Of a DNA stretch of 14,138 nucleotides, positions 1 through 5,928 are shown in pieces. The DNA is taken from NCBI RefSeq assembly GCF_934277605.1, contig NZ_CAKQVD010000049.1, positions 1 to 14,138 of the forward strand, in the 5' to 3' direction. A program made the position numbers and the translations under genes. Position 1 is the stretch's first letter, and every line of letters begins with the position of its first letter. Below the pieces are notes generated by a model. The model did not search any database. It saw nothing but the letters and a program-made list of their open reading frames with translations, and had not been told where the DNA came from. Source of the stretch: an uncultured Anaerotignum sp. (lineage in GTDB: Bacteria; Bacillota; Clostridia; Lachnospirales; Anaerotignaceae).

Positions 1-119
1 GTCATATCCGCAAAATCCAATACCTTAAAGGTGATGTAAACGCCGATGGCAAAAACACCCCAAATCAGCCCTTGGGCGATTGAGCCCGGAAGGGCATTGA
101 ACAATGCCATAATATTCAT
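1..119 (-). CDS. ABC transporter permease, 5' part only (partner of the adjacent SBP)
   Basis: Only the first 39 codons lie in the window; the gene runs off the left edge. The translation begins MNIMALFNALPGSIAQGL and continues into a hydrophobic segment and then a VLDFADM-like stretch. This matches the N-terminus of the integral-membrane permeases that pair with TrpX/PF04392-type substrate-binding proteins, a family I recognise but have not searched. I chose the ATG at 119-117 because an AGAGG Shine-Dalgarno site (133-129) sits 9 nt upstream; an in-frame ATG three codons later is the alternative. The gene follows the SBP1 stop by 91 nt on the same strand, so it is very probably co-transcribed with SBP1. 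The permease would form the membrane channel and an ATPase gene is expected beyond the edge. Substrate is unknown. Confidence 0.8.
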   Translation of the reverse strand, partial: MNIMALFNALPGSIAQGLIWGVFAIGVYITFKVLDFADM

Positions 120-158
120 AAAAATATACCTCTTTCTATCTTTTTCTTTTTCGTAGGA

Positions 159-185
159 ATAAGCGAAGCATAATGCTCCGCTTAT
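159..185 (-). promoter_or_regulatory. Intercistronic hairpin between SBP1 and permease
   Basis: A 27-nt near-perfect inverted repeat: ATAAGCG(G)AGCAT / ATGCT(T)CGCTTAT, with one G-T pair and almost no loop. On the minus transcript it is followed by TCCTACG rather than a T-run, so it does not look like a full terminator. It lies between the SBP1 stop and the permease Shine-Dalgarno site. In ABC operons, hairpins in this position commonly protect the SBP part of the mRNA so that more binding protein than permease is made; that role is inferred here. Confidence 0.55.
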
Positions 186-210
186 CTTTTTCAAATTTTA
201 AATTGTTCGC

Positions 211-1200
211 TTATGCAACGGGTTCCATGCCTTCGGGGATGGTTACGCCCAATGCTTCTGCGATATCGGGGTTATATTTGGGAACCAGACCATCTGTCAG
301 ATATTCAATGGGCATCTCGGCAGGTTTTTTGCCGTTTACCAGAATATCATACGCCATTTCGGCTGCCTTTGCGCCCAAATCATAGTAGCTGATGGACAGG
401 GTTGCCAAGCCGCCGACCTCACACATTGCCTCTGCACCCGTAACGGTGGGAACACGTGCGGGAACTGCGATATTCTTTACGATTTCCATATTGTTTGCCA
501 ATGTGTTATCGGTGGGGATATACATTGCGTTGCAATCTGCAACTGCCTTTGTGACAACTGCCTGAATTTCGTTGGAATCCGCAGCAGTATAGGTCTGATA
601 GGGGATGCCCTGTTCATCCAGATATTTTGTTGCCAAATCCACCTGATATTTGGAGTTGGGCTCTGCGGAGCAATAAACAATCGCAACCTTTACATTTTCC
701 TTATCGCAGAACTGCAGCAGCACATCAATCTGCTTTTCGATGGATGCCAAATCGGAAACGCCTGTGACGTTTTTGCCGGGTGCTTCATTGGAATCCACAA
801 CGCCTGCTGTGACATAATCTGTAACGGAGGTGCCTACGATGGGGATATCGGAGGTTGCTGCTGCCGCTGTCTGCAATGCTGTTGTGGCATTTGCCATAAT
901 CAAATCGCAGCCATCGGAAACCAGCTTTGTGGAAATGGTGGTGCAGTTTGCCTGCTCACCCTGTGCATTCTGATAATCGAAGCTGACATTTTCCTCGCCG
1001 AGCAGCTCTGTCAGCTTATCCTGAAAGCCCTTTGTTGCGGCATCCAGAGAGCCATGCTCCATCTGCTGAATGATACCGACATGATATACCTTTTTATCTG
1101 TATCGCCATCTGCCGCATCCTGATTGCCGCCGCAGCCTGTCATTGCCATAACCGCTGCCATTGCCATCGCAAGCAGTCCCATTGTTTTTTTCATTTTCAT
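211..1200 (-). CDS. ABC transporter substrate-binding lipoprotein (SBP1, PF04392/TrpX-like)
   Basis: A 329-aa extracellular solute-binding lipoprotein. The N-terminus has a short Lys-rich start, a hydrophobic core and a lipobox MTGC with the lipidated Cys at residue 23, followed by a Gly/Asp-rich linker. The mature part (YHVGIIQQ... near residue 38) has the periplasmic-binding-protein type I look of the TrpX/PF04392 family, with conserved stretches such as VVDSNEAPGKNVTGVSDL and IPTDNTLANNMEIVKNI. The reading frame is open 19 codons further upstream, but I chose ATG 1200 because GGGAGAGG lies just before it and the signal peptide then starts normally. It is followed by the cognate permease gene and has its own promoter. 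It is clearly paralogous to the SBP gene directly upstream (about two thirds identical by eye). The ligand cannot be deduced; related proteins bind aromatic amino acids or other small molecules. Confidence 0.9.
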   Translation of the reverse strand: MKMKKTMGLLAMAMAAVMAMTGCGGNQDAADGDTDKKVYHVGIIQQMEHGSLDAATKGFQDKLTELLGEENVSFDYQNAQGEQANCTTISTKLVSDGCDLIMANATTALQTAAAATSDIPIVGTSVTDYVTAGVVDSNEAPGKNVTGVSDLASIEKQIDVLLQFCDKENVKVAIVYCSAEPNSKYQVDLATKYLDEQGIPYQTYTAADSNEIQAVVTKAVADCNAMYIPTDNTLANNMEIVKNIAVPARVPTVTGAEAMCEVGGLATLSISYYDLGAKAAEMAYDILVNGKKPAEMPIEYLTDGLVPKYNPDIAEALGVTIPEGMEPVA

Positions 1201-1267
1201 AGCTATCCTCTCCCTTTTCGGTTTTTTTCCTATGCCTGATCCGACATAATTTTTCATCGCAAAATGA

Positions 1268-1295
1268 ATTATAGCATCCCTATTTTGATTGTCAA
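1268..1295 (-). promoter_or_regulatory. Sigma-A type promoter for SBP1-permease operon
   Basis: On the minus strand TTGACA (1295-1290) and TATAAT (1273-1268) are both perfect consensus hexamers, separated by 16 bp. The expected start point is near 1261, giving a leader of about 60 nt before the SBP1 ATG. I see no T-box or other known riboswitch in that leader. Confidence 0.85.
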
Positions 1296-1300
1296 CAACA

Positions 1301-1349
1301 AATCGAATATTTCGATTAAGTGTATCGAAAAAATTGTTTCCTCGATACA
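1301..1349. promoter_or_regulatory. Cluster of TCGA-containing palindromes upstream of the SBP1 promoter (possible operators)
   Basis: Immediately upstream of the -35 box is a perfect palindrome, AATCGAA-TAT-TTCGATT (1301-1317). A second perfect inverted repeat follows, TGTATCGA (1321-1328) and TCGATACA (1342-1349), with 13 nt between the arms. All four half-sites share the core ATCGA/TCGAT. The region lies between the SBP2 stop and the SBP1 promoter, roughly -40 to -88 relative to the predicted start. Neither repeat is GC-rich or followed by a T-run, so a terminator is unlikely. Binding by a regulator is inferred. Confidence 0.5.
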
Positions 1350-1376
1350 GGTGCTTCTCCGCAGGAAAGGCTCTGT

Positions 1377-2348
1377 TTACTCTGTTTCTTCGAGTGCCTG
1401 CATATCCGCAGGGGGTGTAATCCCCAGTGCCTTTGCGATTTCGGGGTTATATTTCGGGACAACCCCATCGGAAACAAATGCGATTGGCATATCTGCGGGA
1501 TTTGCGCCGTTTACGAGAATATCATACGCCATTTCCGCCGCCTTCACGCCCAAATCATAATAGCGGATGGAGAGCGTGGAGAGCGCACCAATGCGGCTCA
1601 TATATTCTGCGCCCGCAAAGGTCGGCACGCCTGCGGGAATTGTGATATTCTTTACGATTTCCATGCTGTTTGCCATTGTGTTATCCGTCGGGATAAAGAT
1701 GGCGCCACATTCCTGCACCGCCTTTGTCAGCACGGCCTGCACATCATTGGAATCGGCAACGGTATAGACTGCGTATTCCCGTCCCAGCTTTTCCAGATAT
1801 TCCTTTGCCAAATCTGCCTGATAGATGGAATTTGGCTCCGCAGAGCAATACAAAATGGCAAGCTTCGTATCTGCCTGACAGAATTGCAGCAGGACATCCA
1901 TCTGTGCGGGAATTTCGCCCAAATCGGAAACGCCGGTTACATTTTTGCCGGGCGCTTCATTGGAATCCACCACGCCTGCCGCAATATAGTCTGTGACAGA
2001 GGCACCGACAATGGCAATATCCGCTGTTGCCGCCGCCGCAGACTGCAACGCCCTTGTGCCGTTTGCCAAAATCAAATCGCAGCCATCGGAAACAAATTTT
2101 GTGGCGATGGTGGTGCAGTTTGCCTGCTCGCCCTGTGCATTTTGATAATCAAAGCTGACATTTTCCTCGCCGAGCAGCTCCATGAGCTTATCCTCAAAGC
2201 CCTTTGTTGCCGCATCCAAAGAGGAATGTTCATCCTGCTGCACAATGCCGATGTGATATGCCGCCTGCCTTGTGCCGCCGCAGCCGCTCAATGCCATGGC
2301 CGCACTCAAAAGAACTGCCGTTACGCCCATCAATTTTCTGAATTTCAT
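1377..2348 (-). CDS. ABC transporter substrate-binding lipoprotein (SBP2, PF04392/TrpX-like)
   Basis: A 323-aa paralogue of SBP1. Signal peptide with lipobox LSGC, lipidated Cys at residue 23, then almost directly the mature domain (YHIGIVQQDEHSSLDAATKG). Blocks such as LLGEENVSFDYQNAQGEQAN and VVDSNEAPGKNVTGVSDL are identical to SBP1. The two differ mainly in the linker, which SBP2 largely lacks, and in parts of the C-terminal lobe. The start ATG follows a strong GAAGGGGGAAAGG ribosome-binding site. SBP2 has no permease gene of its own in the window. It is separated from SBP1 by the SBP1 promoter and palindromes, so the two may be expressed separately and share the downstream permease. Only 20 bp separate its ATG from the hairpin at 2369-2397, leaving no room for a promoter in between. 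Confidence 0.9.
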   Translation of the reverse strand: MKFRKLMGVTAVLLSAAMALSGCGGTRQAAYHIGIVQQDEHSSLDAATKGFEDKLMELLGEENVSFDYQNAQGEQANCTTIATKFVSDGCDLILANGTRALQSAAAATADIAIVGASVTDYIAAGVVDSNEAPGKNVTGVSDLGEIPAQMDVLLQFCQADTKLAILYCSAEPNSIYQADLAKEYLEKLGREYAVYTVADSNDVQAVLTKAVQECGAIFIPTDNTMANSMEIVKNITIPAGVPTFAGAEYMSRIGALSTLSIRYYDLGVKAAEMAYDILVNGANPADMPIAFVSDGVVPKYNPEIAKALGITPPADMQALEETE

Positions 2349-2368
2349 AGCCTTTCCCCCTTCAACGT

Positions 2369-2397
2369 AAAAGGGCCACAGGCGACGCCTGTGACCC
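2369..2397 (-). terminator. Terminator-like hairpin after yqeY, directly ahead of SBP2
   Basis: An 11-bp stem, GGGTCACAGGC / GCCTGTGGCCC with one T-G wobble and a GTC loop, followed on the minus strand by only four T residues (TTTTACG). It lies 15 bp past the yqeY stop and 20 bp before the SBP2 ATG. It may be the rpsU-yqeY terminator, perhaps leaky, or a leader hairpin for SBP2. Confidence 0.65.
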
Positions 2398-2411
2398 TAT
2401 GGTTTCGATTA

Positions 2412-2861
2412 TTACTTGCCTTGGAGCATTTTTTTCACAAGACCGCCGACAATTTTCATATCTGCACGGCCCTTCGCCTTGGCTGTCACGATACCCATGA
2501 CTTTGCCCATATCCTTAATGGAGGAGGCTCCGGTCTGCGCGATGGCGTCTTCAACAATCTTCTGAATTTCATCCTCGCTTAACTGCTCTGGAAGGTAACT
2601 TAACAAAACTTCGATTTCTTTATTGAGTTTTTCGATCAAATCCTCTCTGCCGCTTTTTTCAAAATCGGGCAAAGAATCGCGTCTGCTTTTCAGCTGCTTG
2701 GAGATAACCTCGATTACGCCTTCATCATCCAGCTCAACCTTAGTATCCTTTTCGATCTGCAGAACGCCGGAACGAACCAACTGAATGGTATCCTTCCTGA
2801 TGGCATCCTTTTCTTTCATCGCAGTTTTCAAATCTGCAAAAAGCTGCTCTTTTAATGACAT
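2412..2861 (-). CDS. yqeY: YqeY family protein (GatB/YqeY domain)
   Basis: A 149-aa cytosolic protein, the usual length of stand-alone YqeY. It begins MSLKEQLFADLKTAMKEKD and contains the family's helical N-terminal half (RLVRSGVLQIE-type segment) and a C-terminal domain with YLPEQLSEDEI and DMGKVMGIVTAKAKGRAD. The fold resembles the C-terminal tRNA-binding domain of GatB and glutaminyl-tRNA synthetases; the exact role is not known. The frame continues 32 codons upstream into repetitive intergenic DNA, but the ATG at 2861 is preceded by AAAAGGGATGA and matches the conserved start. In Bacillota yqeY typically follows rpsU, as here, although the gap is unusually wide. Confidence 0.93.
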   Translation of the reverse strand: MSLKEQLFADLKTAMKEKDAIRKDTIQLVRSGVLQIEKDTKVELDDEGVIEVISKQLKSRRDSLPDFEKSGREDLIEKLNKEIEVLLSYLPEQLSEDEIQKIVEDAIAQTGASSIKDMGKVMGIVTAKAKGRADMKIVGGLVKKMLQGK

Positions 2862-2882
2862 ATAATCATCCCTTTTCGCCTT

Positions 2883-3060
2883 AGTAAAACTTAGCCAACC
2901 ATGAAAGCTTCGTAAAGCTTCGCAAAGCTTGGTAAAACAAAAAGCTGCCTTCGTCACTGACGCACTTCGTAAAACCTACGGTTTTACTCATATCGTCAGG
3001 TTATCCAATGCTTGTGCGGCTGTGCAGACAAGCCTGCCCCCGCCCAATCGCAGGATAACG
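2883..3060. repeat. Hairpin- and repeat-rich spacer between rpsU and yqeY
   Basis: The spacer of about 210 bp holds no gene but is dense in repeats. There are three tandem 10-bp units, AAAGCTTCGT / AAAGCTTCGC / AAAGCTTGGT (2904-2933). A nested hairpin follows, with outer arms CTGACG (2957-2962) / CGTCAG (2994-2999) and inner arms GTAAAACC (2969-2976) / GGTTTTAC (2980-2987). A further nested pair has outer arms GTTATCC (3000-3006) / GGATAAC (3053-3059) and inner arms GCTTGT (3010-3015) / ACAAGC (3028-3033). None is followed by a clear T-run. It may be an inserted small palindromic element or an mRNA processing/stability region; both are inferences. Confidence 0.6.
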
Positions 3061-3071
3061 CTTTTTCGTTA

Positions 3072-3248
3072 TTATCTGAATTTACGTTTTCTTGCGGCTT
3101 CGGATTTCTTTTTGCGTTTTACGCTGGGTTTGTCATAATGCTCTCTTTTGCGTACTTCGCCCATGATACCATCTCTGGCACATGTTCTTTTAAAACGACG
3201 CAGTGCGCTGTCCAAGGATTCATTTTCTTTAACTTTTACCTCTGACAT
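3072..3248 (-). CDS. rpsU: 30S ribosomal protein S21
   Basis: A 58-aa ORF beginning MSEVKVKENESLDSALRRF, continuing KRTCARDGIMGEVRKREHY and ending in the very basic tail KKKSEAARKRKFR. This is the complete, typical sequence of bS21, a small-subunit protein near the anti-Shine-Dalgarno end of 16S rRNA that helps initiation. The ATG at 3248 is preceded by a strong GGGAGGGAGGG site. It has a consensus promoter upstream and yqeY downstream, the normal Bacillota order. Confidence 0.98.
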   Translation of the reverse strand: MSEVKVKENESLDSALRRFKRTCARDGIMGEVRKREHYDKPSVKRKKKSEAARKRKFR

Positions 3249-3328
3249 GAATTTCCCTCCCTCCCAGTGCGAGATTCGTTGATGGCAAGAAAGGTGCTTT
3301 TACGCCTTTTTTTACCATACATTTAAGA

Positions 3329-3357
3329 ATTATACACAAAAATTCCCGCAACGTCAA
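3329..3357 (-). promoter_or_regulatory. Sigma-A type promoter for rpsU-yqeY
   Basis: On the minus strand TTGACG (3357-3352) and TATAAT (3334-3329) are separated by 17 bp. The predicted leader to the rpsU ATG is about 75 nt. The same stretch (3249-3401) also contains a weak inverted repeat TAAGAA/TTCTTA just past glgB, the only candidate I see for a glgB terminator. Confidence 0.85.
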
Positions 3358-3401
3358 TAAGAACTAAGAGAAATTCTTAAGAAAAATGATGGCAAAGCAG
3401 C

Positions 3402-5699
3402 TTACCCCTCCGTTTTTTCCGCATTTTTTTCGGAAGGCAGGGCTGCGGGCGTATTCTTCTTTGCGGTTTTTCCCTTCCTTGCGGCAGGTTTTTTTGCTTT
3501 TGCCGGCTCCCGTTCCAAAATGACCACGCCCAAGGGCGGCACATCCAGCTCTACCCGATGGGGACAGCGGCCTGCCGGCTCCGCCTTGCTTTGCAGAGGC
3601 AAGGCATTGATGACACCACTGCCGCCGAAGCGCTGTGCATCACTGTTCAGGCATTCCCGATAGACACCCGCCTCTGTGACACCCAAGGCATAGCCCCGAT
3701 GCACCACAGGGGTAAAATTGCAGAGGAACACCAGCTCCTTCTGCTTGCTGCGGCGCACGAAGGAAACCATGGAGCGTTCCGCATCATCGCAATCAATCCA
3801 TTGGAAGCCGTTTGGCTCAAAATCCTCCGCCCAGAACGCCGGCTCTGCCGCATACAGATGGTTCAGCTCCTTGACATACGCCTGCATACGCTGATGATCG
3901 GCATATTGCAGAAGGTGCCAATCCAAGGAGCGCGCCTCGCTCCATTCGTTATACTGTGCAAATTCGCCGCCCATAAACAGCAGCTTTTTCCCCGGATGCC
4001 CCATCATAAAGCCATAGGACAATCTGAGGTTGGCAAGGCTCTGCCACACATCCCCCGGCATTTTGCCTATCATGGAGGATTTGGTATGCACCACCTCATC
4101 ATGTGAAAGCACCAACACAAAATTTTCGGCATAATGATATGCCATGCCGAAGGTCAGCTTATTATGATGATATTTGCGATAGATGGGGTCCAGCTTGATA
4201 TAGGAAAGAAAATCATTCATCCAGCCCATGTTCCACTTGAGGCTGAAGCCAAGGCCGCCCTCCTCTACCTTCTTCGTGACACCGTTCCATGCGGTGCTGT
4301 CCTCCGCAATCATAAGTGCGCCCGGCTCTCTTTCGGCAATGACAGCGTTCATGTGCTTGAGAAACTCGATTGCCTCAAGGTTTTCACTGCCGCCGTATAC
4401 ATTGGGGAGCCACTGCCCCTCCTCCTTGCAAAAATCCAGACGCAGCAGGGATGCCACCGCATCCACACGCAGACCGTCGATATGGAAAACATCCATCCAA
4501 TACAATGCGTTTGCCAAAAGGAAATTGGCAACCTCCTTTCTGCCGTAATTGAAGATATAGGTTCCCCACTGCAAATGCTCTCCCAGACGGGCATCCTGAT
4601 GCTCATAAAGCGCTGTGCCGTCAAAGCGTGCAAGTGCAAAATCATCCTTGGGGAAATGCGCAGGCACCCAATCGAGAAGGACGGAAATACCGTTTTGATG
4701 GCAGACATCCACAAATTGCTTCAGCTCATCGGGGCTGCCATAGCGACTGGTGGGCGCATAATAGCCGGTTACCTGATAGCCCCAGCTGCCATCGAAGGGA
4801 TGCTCCTCCAAGGGCAAAAGCTCGATATGGGTATAGCCCATTTCCTTCACATAGGGAATGAGCTGCTCCGCCAATTCGGTATAGGTCAGAAAGCGGTTGC
4901 CCTCCGCCCGCTTCCAGCTGCCCAAATGCACCTCATAGATATTCATGGGGGCTGTTTTAAAATCATATTTTTTGCGTGCCGTCATCCAACGGCGATCCTT
5001 CCATTTATAGCGGTGCAGGGGATACAGCACCGAGGCGGTCTGCGGCCTGACCTCTGCATAGACACCATAGGGATCTGTTTTATCCACCGCCCTGCCATCG
5101 CATTGTATCACATGGAATTTATATTTATCCCCCTCTGCCGCCGCAGGAAGAAACAGCTCCCAAATGCCGGATTCGCCCAGCTTTCGCATGGGGCTTCTGC
5201 GTGCATCCCAGTTATTGAAATCCCCAATTACGCTGACTGCCCTTGCATTGGGCGCCCAGACGGAAAACGCCGCACCCCTTGCGCCTTGGTGTGTCAGCAG
5301 CCTGCCGCCCATTTTTTTATAAATTTCATAATGCGTGCCAGCACCGAACAAATACCGATCAAACTCGGAAATGGTCGGTGCAAAGGAATAGGGATCATAG
5401 CTTCGCCATGTGTTGCCCTGTGCATCGGTATATTCAAGCTGATAGCGGAACCATTCCTCTCTATCCGTAATGGTGACCTCAAAAAAGCCATCCGAATGAA
5501 TCCGCTCCATCGGATATTTTTTTCGTTTATTGGCAAAATCAATCACGGTTATGCCTGCCGCTTGCGGCAAAAATGCACGCACCACAACGTTTTTTTTGCC
5601 GTTTTCCTCAATTTCGTGCATCCCCAATATCGCATGTGGCTCGCTGTGCTCCCCACTGACGATACGGAATATATCATAAAGCTTTGCGGTTGTGAGCAT
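3402..5699 (-). CDS. glgB: 1,4-alpha-glucan branching enzyme (GH13)
   Basis: A 765-aa cytosolic enzyme that cuts alpha-1,4 chains and re-attaches them as alpha-1,6 branches in glycogen. An N-terminal GlgB-type domain is followed by a CBM48 domain (about residues 143-228: FSVWAPNARAVSVIGDFNNW). The GH13 catalytic barrel follows from about residue 250. Visible GH13 motifs are region I DWVPAH (343-348), region II DGLRVD with nucleophile D413, region III MIAED with acid/base E466, and region IV LSHDEVVH with D534. The C-terminal beta domain ends near residue 730. A Lys/Ala/Pro-rich, probably disordered tail of about 35 residues follows, which is not typical. The open frame continues 64 codons upstream, but ATG 5699 follows GGGAGGGAG and starts with a normal GlgB N-terminus. 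No glgA, glgC, glgD or glgP is adjacent, so it is a solitary gene here. Confidence 0.96.
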   Translation of the reverse strand: MLTTAKLYDIFRIVSGEHSEPHAILGMHEIEENGKKNVVVRAFLPQAAGITVIDFANKRKKYPMERIHSDGFFEVTITDREEWFRYQLEYTDAQGNTWRSYDPYSFAPTISEFDRYLFGAGTHYEIYKKMGGRLLTHQGARGAAFSVWAPNARAVSVIGDFNNWDARRSPMRKLGESGIWELFLPAAAEGDKYKFHVIQCDGRAVDKTDPYGVYAEVRPQTASVLYPLHRYKWKDRRWMTARKKYDFKTAPMNIYEVHLGSWKRAEGNRFLTYTELAEQLIPYVKEMGYTHIELLPLEEHPFDGSWGYQVTGYYAPTSRYGSPDELKQFVDVCHQNGISVLLDWVPAHFPKDDFALARFDGTALYEHQDARLGEHLQWGTYIFNYGRKEVANFLLANALYWMDVFHIDGLRVDAVASLLRLDFCKEEGQWLPNVYGGSENLEAIEFLKHMNAVIAEREPGALMIAEDSTAWNGVTKKVEEGGLGFSLKWNMGWMNDFLSYIKLDPIYRKYHHNKLTFGMAYHYAENFVLVLSHDEVVHTKSSMIGKMPGDVWQSLANLRLSYGFMMGHPGKKLLFMGGEFAQYNEWSEARSLDWHLLQYADHQRMQAYVKELNHLYAAEPAFWAEDFEPNGFQWIDCDDAERSMVSFVRRSKQKELVFLCNFTPVVHRGYALGVTEAGVYRECLNSDAQRFGGSGVINALPLQSKAEPAGRCPHRVELDVPPLGVVILEREPAKAKKPAARKGKTAKKNTPAALPSEKNAEKTEG

Positions 5700-5739
5700 A
5701 GTCTCCCTCCCTTTCGCCTGTGTCTTTGCTTCTTTTTTT

Positions 5740-5748
5740 ATTATACCA
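5740..5748 (-). promoter_or_regulatory. Extended -10 promoter for glgB
   Basis: The minus strand reads TGGTATAAT, an extended -10 (TGnTATAAT). I find no good -35 hexamer at the correct distance, which is usual for this promoter class. It lies about 40 nt upstream of the glgB start codon. Confidence 0.6.
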
Positions 5749-5838
5749 TATTTTCGCTCTATTTCCAGACGAAAACACAGCCCCCTTTTCGCAGAAGGCA
5801 CTGCATTTTTACAAGAAAATTTCTTCTTTTTACAGGAC

Positions 5839-5867
5839 TTGTCAGCACAAGGGAAAAGGATTATACT
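5839..5867 (+). promoter_or_regulatory. Sigma-A type promoter for the beta-CASP hydrolase gene
   Basis: TTGTCA (5839-5844), a 17-bp spacer and TATACT (5862-5867). The predicted leader is about 55 nt and ends in a near-consensus ribosome-binding site AAAGGAGGT (5912-5920), 8 nt before the ATG at 5929. Confidence 0.8.
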
Positions 5868-5928
5868 GTTTACAGAAAGACATTTGTCCACTTTTACAAG
5901 AGCCTTATTACAAAGGAGGTAACAGCCT

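Noticed and set aside
1201..1261. Possible T-box or other riboswitch in the SBP1 leader
   Set aside because: The leader is only about 60 nt and has neither the T-box sequence nor a terminator/antiterminator pair.
1320..2582. 420-aa open frame on the plus strand
   Set aside because: It is antisense to SBP2 and the end of yqeY. Its composition is Cys-rich and unlike a real protein, and there is no ribosome-binding site.
2904..2933. Tandem 10-bp repeats considered as a CRISPR or VNTR locus
   Set aside because: The units are directly adjacent with no unique spacers, are much too short for CRISPR, and number only three.
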